Shown piece after piece: positions 18,669-27,815 of a stretch of DNA of 64,000 nt. Position 1 is the stretch's first letter, and the number at the start of each line of letters is the position of its first letter. A program made the position numbers and the translations under genes. Source of the DNA: Enterococcus crotali (GTDB taxonomy: Bacteria; Bacillota; Bacilli; Lactobacillales; Enterococcaceae); assembly GCF_000633635.1 (NCBI RefSeq), contig NZ_AYPQ01000002.1, positions 653,442 to 717,441 of the forward strand. The letters run 5' to 3'. The notes beneath the pieces are model-generated. The model was given only the letters and a program-made list of their open reading frames with translations, searched no databases and was not told the DNA's origin.

Positions 18669-19319
18669 ATGATGATAGAGGTGGAAAAAAAAGCGCTAAT
18701 ATACCAACAGTTAGCCGACTGCAAACTGTTGCCGCTTTACACAGCAACAGATTTAAGCTATTTACCGCAAGTAGAAGAAGTGTTATTAAGTAATGAGCTA
18801 CCGTTCATTGAAGTCACGTTTCGAAGCGACTTAGCATTGGAAGCCATCAAACAATTAGCCGCTTCTGGGAAATTAATTGTTGGAGCAGGTACCGTTCGTA
18901 CATTACAAGAAGCCAAAGACGCTTTTAGTAATGGCGCACAATTTATTGTGTCACCAGCTATTGTTCCAGAAGTCATTGAATTTTGTTTAGAAAAGAATAT
19001 TCCTGTTTTTCCTGGAACGGCTACACCAGGGGATATTCAACAAGCATTAACTTATGGCCTACATGTGGTGAAATTTTTCCCAGCAGATATATATGGTGGG
19101 TTAAAAGCGATCAAAAGTTTAAGTGGTCCTTTTTATGATGTGAAATTTTTACCAACTGGGGGGATCAATGAAAAGAACTTTCTAGAGTACGTAGAAGCAG
19201 AGGAAATCATAGCTGTAGGTGGCTCCTTTATTTTATCAGAGGAAATGATTCGTGCAGATGTGGCGTCTGCAAACGAACATCTGCAGCAGTTAATGCAGTC
19301 ACTAAAAAGCGCAAAATAA
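18669..19319 (+). CDS. eda: KDPG/KHG aldolase
   Basis: Class I aldolase cleaving 2-keto-3-deoxy-6-phosphogluconate to pyruvate and glyceraldehyde 3-phosphate. The 216-residue product has the catalytic Glu48 in FIEVTFRS, the Schiff-base Lys135 in VVKFFPAD, GAGTVRT and LPTGGINEKN for phosphate/pyruvate binding. It is the last gene of the operon, 6 bp after uxuA, and is followed by a terminator. A long-form start at ATG 18669 or 18672 makes no functional difference. Confidence 0.93.
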   Translation: MMIEVEKKALIYQQLADCKLLPLYTATDLSYLPQVEEVLLSNELPFIEVTFRSDLALEAIKQLAASGKLIVGAGTVRTLQEAKDAFSNGAQFIVSPAIVPEVIEFCLEKNIPVFPGTATPGDIQQALTYGLHVVKFFPADIYGGLKAIKSLSGPFYDVKFLPTGGINEKNFLEYVEAEEIIAVGGSFILSEEMIRADVASANEHLQQLMQSLKSAK

Positions 19320-19384
19320 TCAAGTGCTCTTTATGCGTTTGATTAGTAAAAGCAGTGTGGTAAAGTTTTTAAAGCAATGATAGG

Positions 19385-19425
19385 AAGTTGGGATGTGACT
19401 CGTAGAGTTGTGTCCCAGCTTTTTT
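19385..19425 (+). terminator. Terminator of the sugar-acid operon
   Basis: AAGTTGGGA (19385-19393) pairs with TCCCAGCTT (19413-19421), followed by a T5 tract. Confidence 0.88.
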
Positions 19426-19440
19426 GTTTCATGTGAAACA
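19425..19440. other. Probable parS centromere site
   Basis: TGTTTCATGTGAAACA matches the ParB/Spo0J binding consensus TGTTTCACGTGAAACA at 15 of 16 positions, with both 7-bp arms perfect and one change (C to T at 19432) in the centre. It is intergenic and about 18 kb from oriC, where parS sites cluster in Firmicutes. Confidence 0.75.
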
Positions 19441-19567
19441 TTTTGTGTTTCTCAGGCTCCAATTATCCTTTTTTGGGAGACTTTTAACAGTAAATCAACA
19501 GTCAATAAGGATAAATACAGAGTAAGATCGAAGTATAAATAAAAAACAGCACAAAGGAGTGAACCCC

Positions 19568-19912
19568 ATGCGAACAATAAAAACGATCACCGATTTCTGG
19601 GAAGTAGTCGATGAGATAAGAATAAAAAAAGAACTAAACTGGTCAGATTTAGTTGGTGGAAAAGCGAAATTAGCGTCCAGCTACCAATGGAATCCACCAT
19701 TAACGTATATTCTTCAAATACAAAAGAAATTGGACATTGATATCATGAATACGTTGGTTTATGAGTTATCTGAACTGGAACAAGCGGTCAATAAAGATCC
19801 AGAAACACCAAATAAAATGAAGTTGATCCATAATTGGATTCAATCCGATAAGTGGATGGAAGATGAAGAAATCGTAAAAAACGTTCAAGAAATAGCCAGT
19901 ACGATTCTATGA
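19568..19912 (+). CDS. Small helical protein of unknown function (possible HTH)
   Basis: A 114-residue protein, MRTIKTITDFWEVVDEIR..., rich in helix-forming residues. The stretch LNWSDLVGGKAKLASSYQWNPPLTYILQIQKKLDID has the spacing of an XRE-like helix-turn-helix (helix, Ser-Ser/Asn turn, helix), so a DNA-binding role is conceivable but not shown. ATG 19568 is preferred over GTG 19559, which abuts the AAAGGAG site. It is monocistronic; I do not recognise the family. Confidence 0.6.
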   Translation: MRTIKTITDFWEVVDEIRIKKELNWSDLVGGKAKLASSYQWNPPLTYILQIQKKLDIDIMNTLVYELSELEQAVNKDPETPNKMKLIHNWIQSDKWMEDEEIVKNVQEIASTIL

Positions 19913-19930
19913 CAAAAACAAACTAAAGGA

Positions 19931-20056
19931 GTGTATGTTACAAACTGGTCATTTGCAGATTTAATTGTTGACTTGAAAAGTCATGGAGTGAAAGCAGAAA
20001 CGTTAGTTTATGAAGTCTCAGGAATACTTGACGGTTCTTTTCAATGTCCGACATAA
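19931..20056 (+). pseudogene. Decayed partial copy of the preceding gene
   Basis: A 41-codon frame from GTG 19931 to TAA 20054-20056. Its TNWSFADLIVD and ETLVYEVSGI segments resemble LNWSDLVGG and NTLVYELSEL of the gene at 19568-19912, and the DNA is similar (ACGTTAGTTTATGA against ACGTTGGTTTATGA), but most of the middle is missing. It looks like a remnant of a tandem duplicate; translation is unlikely to matter. Confidence 0.45.
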
Positions 20057-20160
20057 TAATTACTAAGGGCAGCAAGTAGTCGATAAAACCAACCAAAGAT
20101 TATAGAAATCTAAAAGAAATTCAGATTTTCAACGAATAAACGTAATAAATAAACCGATTT

Positions 20161-20284
20161 TTCAACACAAAATAGTCACAAATTCAGGTTATTATATATT
20201 CATACCAAACAAACAACCCTAACAAAACACTTTTTCATTTTTTAACTCCTTTTCCCGCTCTTTCCCCGAAGAGCGGGTCTTTTG
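20161..20284 (+). ncRNA. Small RNA candidate, copy A (promoter-like block plus ~82-nt transcript)
   Basis: Nearly identical to 25499-25622. The block 20161-20202 is a conserved promoter-like region (GTTATTATATATTCAT). The putative transcript (about 20203-20284) is unstructured and pyrimidine/A-rich with AACTCCTTTTCCC, an anti-Shine-Dalgarno CUCCUU motif, then terminator CCCGCTCTT...AGAGCGGG (20254-20262/20270-20277) and TCTTTTG. The terminator stem covaries with copy B (G-C here, A-T there), which supports a functional RNA hairpin. There is no open frame. The structured repeat follows directly. Confidence 0.6.
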
Positions 20285-20650
20285 TTGTGAATCACCACGA
20301 TTGGCTTCGCCAGAGTGGATGATGAACAATACTTGGCGAACGAAGTGAGAGAAGTTACCATACTAGTGAATCACGCCACTCCATTTCAATTTAATCACTA
20401 TCTAAGTGACAAAGCACTAAGAATTGAAGGACAGACTGAGCTTCGTCTGAGTGAATGATGAACAATACAAGGCGTGCAAAGTGAGAGAAGTTACCATACT
20501 AGTGAATCACGCTACTACATTTCAATTTAATCACTATCTAAGTGATAAAGCACTAAGAATTGAAGGGCAGACTGAGCTTCACCAGAGTGGATGATGAATA
20601 ATACAAGGTGTGTAAATGAGAGAAGTTACCGTATTACTAAATCACGCACT
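20283..20650 (+). repeat. Structured intergenic repeat, about 2.7 tandem ~136-bp units
   Basis: Same family as 1437-1730. The GATGAAC landmark recurs at 20321, 20457 and 20593 (period 136). The first-hairpin sequence differs between units but keeps pairing (CCAC...GTGG, then CAGAC...GTCTG), and each unit keeps the GAGAGAAGTTACC block, the AAGCACTAAGAATTGAAGG end and a GTGAATCAC/TAAATCAC boundary. Confidence 0.75.
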
Positions 20651-20702
20651 CGACTAAGAACTAATCAAAATAAAAAATCAGATAACTCAAAAATTTATCC
20701 TA

Positions 20703-20752
20703 AAATAAGCTCAAACCGCAAAAAGTTATTTTTGTAGTTTGAGCTTATTTTT
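20703..20752. terminator. Terminator of the coiled-coil LPXTG gene
   Basis: AAATAAGCTCAAAC (20703-20716) pairs with GTTTGAGCTTATTT (20737-20750), flanked by A- and T-runs; it lies just 3' of the minus-strand gene. Confidence 0.85.
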
Positions 20753-20761
20753 ATCATTATT

Positions 20762-23700
20762 TTATTTATTGTGTTTTGCTTTTCTTCTCTTCCAGAAAAG
20801 GAGAGAGCCAGCGGCACCTGTCATAAAAGCACCCATTCCTTGTCCAAATAATGAAGTTTCTGTACCTGTATTTGGTAATCTTCTTTCAGATCGAGTCTTC
20901 GGTAGTTTATTGCTAGAAGGATCTGAAGTTGTATTTATTTTTGAGCTTGTAACACCAGTTGTACCTTTGTCTTCCGCTTTCTTCTTAGGATCTACTAGTG
21001 CAATAGGCATTTCGGCTAAATTCGCTACGACAGGAGCTTCCAATGTATTAGGGTCAGTTGGTGCAGTAAGCTCGATCGGTTGTTCTACCGGTGGTGTTAC
21101 TGGATCAACTGCTTCTGGTGCTAGAATTTCTGGAATAGTCGGCGCCTCAACCATTGGTGCTTCTTCTAACTCTTTAGGTTGTTCTAAAGGATCAATGGCT
21201 GTAACATCGTCTAAATCATTTAGCTCAACAGGAGCATCAGGTCGAATGCTTTCCACAGCCTCATCATTAGCTAATTCTATATCAGTTACATCTTCAGAAG
21301 TATCTAACCCTACAATTGAATTGGGAGGAGTAGATGCACGCTCTTGTGTTAACGTTGGTAGATCGATTCCAGTGATTCCATCAAGTATTTTTGTTGAAGC
21401 AGCAGCTGGTGCAAGATTGGGGTTGATTGGTTCTGTTATATTTTCAACCTTATTAGGGATATTGAGAACAGCTAGCTCCATAGGTATCTCAGACATAACT
21501 GGTGGTGGAGTTGGAGCTGTGATTTTTTAAGTTTCAGTGAATCTAATTCTGTCTCAATAGTTTTAAGTTTAATAGGTGGAATCTTAACAAGATCTTCCAT
21601 TGGTTGTCCTCCAAGGCTACCGTCAAATCCTGAATAATTATTATTATACTCGGTAAGCCATTCGTAAACCGAGACACCGCGATCCACATAATTCTCATAG
21701 CGTATTGCTGCTTGTTTGAGATATTTCATATTTTTATTATAAGCAGATAAAAGTTGATCATACATTTCAACTGTATTTTCGGTAAGCATCCCGTCATCAA
21801 AAAAACTTGAAATGGTAATTCCTGTTGCGGTTGTGAACTTAGCTATTTCAGCTTTTAAAATTGCTTGAGCTGTGCTCCACTCTTCGTCCACTTTTTTTAT
21901 ATAATCCTCAGTATAGTTATAAATATTTGAAAGTGCTGCAGCACCATCTTTTTCATATACTGATATAAACGTTTTTAGTCCTTCTACAGAATACATGGCT
22001 TTTAATTGTTCATCAGTATAACCTAAAATCTCATAATTACGATTATTTTCACGCAAAGAATTGATTGTAGGCAACCAGATAAGCATTAGATCATTGTCTA
22101 CATCTCCTTGATTTCCAGGTTTCCATTTATCTTTATAGTCATCAAAAGCGCGTAAATAATCTTTATATGCAAGAAAATATTGCTGATAAGCCTTAGCGGT
22201 ATCTACATTTTCTTGCATCGTGTCTTGAGCATTTTTAATATAGTTAGATAATTGAGTATCAAAATCTATTGGATCATAGACACTTTCCAATTGTTGTGAA
22301 ATATCGATTAGATTGGCTTCGTTATAGTGATTATTCACTTCTTGATATTCTTGAATTATTGGCCATGAATTTTCAAAAGTAGTATTTAATATTTTCATCG
22401 CTACATCATACTCAGCTTGCCATACTGCTAAGTCCGCTGGAATATTTTCAAGATTAGCTTCTGTGATTTTATCAGTTGGGAATTCAGCAAGAACTCGATT
22501 CATTTCGGTAACAGCATCATTGATTTCACCTTCAGCGATAAGAGCCGTATCATAAGCAGCAAGTACATCTTTGTGCATTTTTCCAGCAGTAGCAAAGCTT
22601 TCTTTTGCAAGATCGTACTTAGTTTTCAGATCGGTAAAGAGTCCAAGTATTTTATTATGTTCGACGGTAAGAATTTTTAATTTTTCTTTTGCTTTTTGAT
22701 AGTCAGTGTCCGCCGCTGTACACGCATCGTTTGCAGCGGTATATGCTGAATCAACACCCCTGTACTCTTCATGAAGTTCTTTAAATGAGCGTGTCAAGTC
22801 TGCGTATTCTTTTGAAACAGCCTTGAACTCTGCTTCGTGGACTGTTTGCTCAGCTGTAACCTCGCCTAATTTAGCCGAAGCCGTAGTATAGAGTTTCAGC
22901 GTTGCTTCATATTTCGTTTTTAGACCGACATAATAAGCAGCTAAATCAGTATATTCTTTCTCGCGTAGTACAAAATTTTCTTTCACTTTGGAAATGGACG
23001 TTGCCGCTAGTGTGTAAGCTGTTTCGGCGATAATGTATTCGGCATCCAAATCAGCAAACTGTTTTGTTACTTTATCATAATTTGTTTTTGTCGCAGTATA
23101 TTGTGTTTCTAAAGCGGTGTATTGTTTTGTAGTTGTGGCGAATGTTTCGCTTAACTTTGTAAAGGATGTTTCAGCTGTGGTAAGGTCGGATTTTAGCTTT
23201 GTTAGCTCCTCTGCCAGTGTTTGATATTCTGGTAAAAGACGGTCATATTCGGCACGTGCTGTTTCATATGTTTGATTAACAGTATCGTATGTTTTGTTTG
23301 CCTCAATATATTTCGTCTCGATAGCATCAAAGGCTTCCGATCCACTTGAAAATTTCGCCGATATGGCGTCATAAGATTCCTTTAACAAGTCATATTGGAC
23401 TTTTACTTCAGCGGACTCTGTAACGGCTGCTTGATGAGCAGTTTCAGTTTCTGTGTAGACTTTCATGACTTGAATATAGTTGGTATTTATAGTTTGATAT
23501 TCTGTTTCCAATTGTAGATAATCACTTTTCGCTTGCTCACATTGTGCAATAAGCGCATCATACTGATGTTTGATCGTCTGATAAGAAGCCGCAATTTTTT
23601 GATAATCAACAGCTGTAGTTTCATATGCGGTCTGAACTTCCTTAAACTTTGCAGTGAGTAAATCCGCTTGTTCTTTTACGGGTTGATATTCTTTGTTTAC

Positions 23701-25071
23701 TTCGTTATAGCGATCATTATTTTCATTGTATGCAGCTAAAGCTGTTGAATATTCCACCGTACCTTCTTCATACTGTTTTAAAATCGCCTCGGCTGCTGTT
23801 CTTTTTTCATTATAGATAGTCAAATCAGATTCATAAGCAGTCAGTTGAGTATCATATTCAGCTTTTTGTTGATCATAGGCGGTTTTATCTGTTTCATACG
23901 CTTTAGTTTTCAGGTCAAAGGCTGTTTTTTCGGTTTCATAGGTTGTACGTTCCGTTTCATATTGAGTAGCAAATTCTTTCAATTGACTTGATAGCGTATC
24001 ATAGGTTGTTTTTGCTTCATCATATGCTTGTTTGGTAGTGATATAATCTTCTTTGATTTTATTATACTCAGCAAGTTTATGAGCATAATCGGTTATTGAT
24101 AGTGTCAACTCTGATAAACGTTTTTCATACGCTGTTTTATCAGCTAAATAACTTACTTTTGTTTCGTTATACTCAGTTAACAGTACATTATATTCTTCAA
24201 GTGCTTTATCATAGTCTGATTTCACTTCAGTGTAGCTAGCTTTCGCTATTTCAAGATCTGTTTTTAAGGTGTTATATGAATCTGTAGCTAAATTGAGTGC
24301 TATAGCTTTCGTATCATAGGTTGTTTTTTTAGTATTATAGTTGTTAAGTAGCGTTTCGTAAGCAAGCTTTTGTGAGCTATAGTCCGTCAATTGGGTATTA
24401 TATTTACTTTTTGCCTCGTTGAAGGCTGTTTGAATGGTTCTATATGCTGTTGCCGCATCTTCATAAATTTTTCGATTTTCTTCGTACTCTACTCTTAACT
24501 TTTCGTAGATCGTTCTTTTTTCTTCGGCATCTTTGTTCAATGTTTCGTATTCAGCTTGCGCATTTAAATACTGCGTCTGCATATCTATAAAAGTTGCTTC
24601 GGCATTGTTGTAAAGGGTTTGTTCAGCTGTGTAAGCTGCTTTTGCTTCATTATATGTTTCAATATGTGCTTCGTAGTTGGACTTATTTGTTTCATATGTA
24701 GCTTTATGTGTGTTGTAAGTTGTTGTCGCTTCATTAAACAAGTTTAGATTTTTTTGATAGTTACCTTTTAATCCATCTAAAGTCGTTTTTAGTCCATTAG
24801 CATCTGCATAGGATTTATCAGCTTCACTTTTAGAAGTATTGTAGTCTTCTAATGCAGCATTGTACTTTTTTGTTGTCTCGTCGTATTCTTTTTTAGCGGT
24901 TGTATATTCCTCTAATATACTCTTATAATCTTTTTCCAATGTGTTTTCAGCTGATGGGTTCATCTGCTCTACTGTTACAGCTAATGCCTGTATAGGACTA
25001 CCAGATCCTACCAAAAATACACTTGAAAACAATAAAAATTTAAACGAACCTTTTCTCCATGAGTCATTCAT
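20762..25071 (-). CDS. Giant tyrosine-heptad coiled-coil LPXTG surface protein, frameshifted
   Basis: A cell-wall-anchored surface protein of about 1436 residues. An N-terminal signal (WRKGSFKFLLFSSVFLVGSG...ALA) precedes roughly 800 residues of coiled coil in which Tyr recurs every seven residues (YETNKSNYEAHIETYNEAKA pattern), then an alpha-helical region without the repeat, a Pro/Glu-rich spacer, and a sorting signal LPNTG, hydrophobic helix, KRRKAKHNK. The frame breaks in the six-T run at 21523-21528; one added base joins LKLKK to ITAPTPPPVMSEIP. Sortase A substrate; likely adhesin or biofilm factor. The start at 25071 has AAGGGAAGG upstream. Confidence 0.85.
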
Positions 25072-25498
25072 TCAACACGCACCTTCCCTTTTTGCGATAA
25101 TATTAATATAGTAAAAAAATAAAAACTTAAAGGAATTTATATTTTCACAAATGTAATTATACAATGTTTTCAAGTAAGTTATGTATCATGTTTTTCTGCA
25201 TGATTATAAGTTTTTGATAATAATCCAATGGACAATAAATATAATTGCTCGTTTAATATGATTAATTTCAATGGAATTGTAATTAGTAGGAAAGCAGAAA
25301 AAAATATATTGATTTTTAATTGAAAAGTATATGGAATTGTGAATTTCCTGAAGTGAGTAATACCAGCTTTTTTTACCACTGCCTATCCTAGTAGGAGTAG
25401 TGGTAGAGCAAAAGCACTGACTTGAATATTAGAAAAGTCCATAAATTAAACGAAAACTTCGAATTTTCGCCCAACAATCATAATAAAGAAACCACTCT
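25072..25498. other. Gene-free stretch upstream of the LPXTG gene
   Basis: AT-rich; it must hold the minus-strand promoter of the LPXTG gene (TATATT-like hexamers near 25105-25115) but no convincing -35 was found. A 66-codon minus frame at 25179-25379 has no ribosome-binding site and no family resemblance and is not called. Confidence 0.4.
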
Positions 25499-25622
25499 TT
25501 CAACATAAAATAGTCACATTTTCAAGTTATTATAAATTCATACCAAACAAACAACCCTAACAAAACACTTTTTCATTTTTTAACTCCTTTTCCCACTCTT
25601 CCCCAAAGAGTGGGTTATTTGT
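25499..25622 (+). ncRNA. Small RNA candidate, copy B
   Basis: Second copy of the element at 20161-20284. The transcript core from 25541 is identical to copy A for over 50 nt, including AACTCCTTTTCCC; the terminator is CCCACTCTT...AGAGTGGG (25592-25600/25607-25614), a compensatory change relative to copy A. The promoter-like block differs by scattered substitutions. A truncated structured repeat follows directly. Confidence 0.6.
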
Positions 25623-25712
25623 TGTGAATCACCACGATTGGCTTCGCCAGAGTGGATGATGAACAATTCAAGGCTTGCAAAGGGAGAAAAGCCACCCTAC
25701 TAGCAAATCATC
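25621..25712 (+). repeat. Structured intergenic repeat, one truncated unit
   Basis: GTGAATCACCACGATTGGCT and the following hairpin and GATGAACAA block match the unit at 20286-20380; the match fades after GAGAAAAGCCACCCTACTAG near 25703. Confidence 0.7.
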
Positions 25713-25849
25713 AAAAACCTAAGCCTAAAAAAGTAATAGCAGCACAGGTCAACCCATCAAAAAAATAAAAAATTGATGTTCATTTTTCGAAAGAACCTTC
25801 TGTCAATCAGCAGTACACTAAAGAAACAAAATGAAGGGATCGATAATCT

Positions 25850-26677
25850 ATGAATGAACATAAAACAGCACGTTTTAGAAATGCGCACCAAAAAGATAAA
25901 CCACTTATTTTACTAAATATCTGGGATGTAGCTAGCGCAAATGAATTGACGAGGAAAAAAATAAATTTAATTCCGACTGGTAGCTACGCAATGTCTGATC
26001 ATTATGGCTACCAAGACGGTGAAAATATGCCTTTTGATGAACTACTAGATTACATAAAAGAAATGGACGCAAAAACCAACTATATCACTGCTGATATCGA
26101 ATCAGGCTACGCCACAAATATAGAGGACCTCGCAAAAAATAGTGAAGCACTTCTAAATATCGGCGTCATTGGTATCAACATTGAAGATAAACAACCAAAC
26201 GCTGAGACATTGTATCCTATCAAGGTACAAAACGAACGATTATTATCCATCAAGCAAAAATGCAGAGCCATGAAAAAAGATCTATTTATCAACGTAAGAA
26301 CCGATACGTATTTTGTTGGAGATGTGGCAGCAAATAACCAAGATGAACAAGTATTAAATCAAACGATCACCCGAATCAAAGCCTATGAAAAAACTGGGAT
26401 CGATGGTATTTTTATTCCAGGTTTGAAAAGCAAAGAACATCTTAAGAAGATAGCAGCGGAAACTACTTTACCGATCAATATTATGTTAGATATTCAAACA
26501 GATTCAATTTCAGATTATTTAGATACTGGAATTTCAAGAATCAGTTTTGGACCTTCGACTTATATGCTTTATAATGAAAGTGGCGATAATGATTTGGATA
26601 AATTTTATACAACGTTACTGACGGATTTGGCTCAATACGAGAAGCAAAATCAGATTGAATTGTTCAGAATAAATTAG
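25850..26677 (+). CDS. Isocitrate lyase/PEP mutase superfamily enzyme
   Basis: A 275-residue TIM-barrel of the PEP mutase/isocitrate lyase superfamily, which makes or breaks C-C or C-P bonds next to an oxyanion stabilised by Mg. Visible are LLNIWDVASANEL, the metal-site ADIESGYA, GVIGINIEDKQ and INVRTDTYF, in the expected order. The isocitrate-lyase KKCGH motif is absent, so it belongs to the carboxyphosphonoenolpyruvate/oxaloacetase-like group whose substrates are mostly unknown. It is followed 15 bp later by ada and probably co-transcribed. Confidence 0.85.
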   Translation: MNEHKTARFRNAHQKDKPLILLNIWDVASANELTRKKINLIPTGSYAMSDHYGYQDGENMPFDELLDYIKEMDAKTNYITADIESGYATNIEDLAKNSEALLNIGVIGINIEDKQPNAETLYPIKVQNERLLSIKQKCRAMKKDLFINVRTDTYFVGDVAANNQDEQVLNQTITRIKAYEKTGIDGIFIPGLKSKEHLKKIAAETTLPINIMLDIQTDSISDYLDTGISRISFGPSTYMLYNESGDNDLDKFYTTLLTDLAQYEKQNQIELFRIN

Positions 26678-26692
26678 AAAGGGGAATGCTCA

Positions 26693-27742
26693 ATGATCAG
26701 CGAAACAGAAAAAAAACACTATTACAAAGCATTGTTGGCAAAAGATTCAACCTATGACGGTATTTTCTTTGTCGGCATCCGTTCTACTGGCATTTTTTGC
26801 CATGCAACATGTCCTGCGAGAAAGCCGAAATACGAAAATTGTACATTTTATGAAACAGCAGAAGAAGCGCTTTTATCAGGCTATAGACCATGCAAGCGTT
26901 GTAAACCATTATCTTTTCCAAGAGAAATCCCGCCTTTGGTTCAACAAATGGTGGAGTTAGTAGAAGAAAATCCAGAGAAACGTTGGAAAGATCAAGACTT
27001 CGCTGAATTGGGCATTCACTCGATGACAGCCAGAAGGCAATTTAAAAAAGTCTATGGCATGACGTTTGTTCAATACGCGCGTTCAAGAAGGATGGGAATG
27101 GCTTTGAAATCAATCAAAAATGGTGAAAAGAGAATCGATACGCAATTGGATGTTGGCTATGATTCACCAAGCGGTTTTTATGATGCTTTTTCAAAAATCA
27201 TGGGAAGAAATCCGAAGCAATCAAAAGAGATCAAAGTATTATCGGCAGATTGGATCGATACGATTTTAGGACCAATGATGAGTATTGCCGATGACGAGTA
27301 CTTATATTTACTTGAGTTTGTTGATCGCCGCGGTTTGGAAAGAGAGATCGAACGGCTGCGTAACCGTATGAATGCTTCGATCGTTCCAGGAAAAACGAAG
27401 ATCAACGAACAGATCAATGCAGAGCTGGATTTGTATTTTGAGAAGAAGCTAGATGAATTTAAAACACCGTACCTATGTTTAGGTTCGGATTTTCAGAAGA
27501 GTGTATGGCAAGCATTGACAGAAATTGAGCGTGGCAAAACTTCTTCTTACAAAGAATTGGCAACAGCGATCGGTAATCCAAAAGGAATGCGGGCTGTCGG
27601 CAATGCAAATGGAGCCAATCAGTTGGCAATCATTATTCCCTGTCATCGAGTGATTCAGACAGATGGTAGTTTGGGCGGCTATGGTGGTGGCGTGGAGCGG
27701 AAGAAATGGTTATTGAAGCATGAACGGGAGTATGATTTGTAA
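26693..27742 (+). CDS. ada: Ada: methylphosphotriester-DNA/O6-methylguanine methyltransferase and AraC-type regulator
   Basis: Adaptive response protein repairing methyl phosphotriesters and O6-methylguanine. The 349-residue product has the Ada zinc domain with Cys36, Cys40, Cys67 and Cys70 (GIFCHATCPARKP, RPCKRCKP), where the first Cys accepts the methyl group; an AraC-like HTH (about 85-175: SMTARRQFKKVYGMTFVQYAR); and a C-terminal MGMT domain with the suicide Cys in IIPCHRVIQTDGSLGGYGGG. All three domains are complete, so both repair and transcriptional activation are expected. The upstream PEP-mutase-like gene may be part of its regulon. Confidence 0.95.
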   Translation: MISETEKKHYYKALLAKDSTYDGIFFVGIRSTGIFCHATCPARKPKYENCTFYETAEEALLSGYRPCKRCKPLSFPREIPPLVQQMVELVEENPEKRWKDQDFAELGIHSMTARRQFKKVYGMTFVQYARSRRMGMALKSIKNGEKRIDTQLDVGYDSPSGFYDAFSKIMGRNPKQSKEIKVLSADWIDTILGPMMSIADDEYLYLLEFVDRRGLEREIERLRNRMNASIVPGKTKINEQINAELDLYFEKKLDEFKTPYLCLGSDFQKSVWQALTEIERGKTSSYKELATAIGNPKGMRAVGNANGANQLAIIIPCHRVIQTDGSLGGYGGGVERKKWLLKHEREYDL

Positions 27743-27758
27743 ATGTGAGTGCAGAAGA

Positions 27759-27800
27759 AAAGAGCGATAGCCACATCTAATGTGTGGGTCGCTCTTTTTT
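27759..27800. terminator. Bidirectional terminator between ada and the TPM gene
   Basis: AAAGAGCGA (27759-27767)/TCGCTCTTT (27789-27797) with inner CCACA/TGTGTGG pairing and flanking A- and T-runs. Confidence 0.9.
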
Positions 27801-27815
27801 ATGGTAAAACCGTAT

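Noticed and set aside
20739..21530. A 263-codon plus-strand open frame opposite the end of the LPXTG gene
   Set aside because: It is the antisense shadow of the Pro/Glu-rich spacer and sorting-signal region; Ser/Gly/Ala-rich composition, no ribosome-binding site.
22700..25000. Regular repeats that might suggest a CRISPR array or satellite
   Set aside because: They are the seven-residue codon periodicity of the tyrosine heptads; no identical repeat/spacer structure. No CRISPR array, tRNA or rRNA gene was seen in the window.
25179..25379. 66-codon minus-strand frame upstream of the LPXTG gene
   Set aside because: No ribosome-binding site, composition like AT-rich intergenic DNA, no family resemblance.
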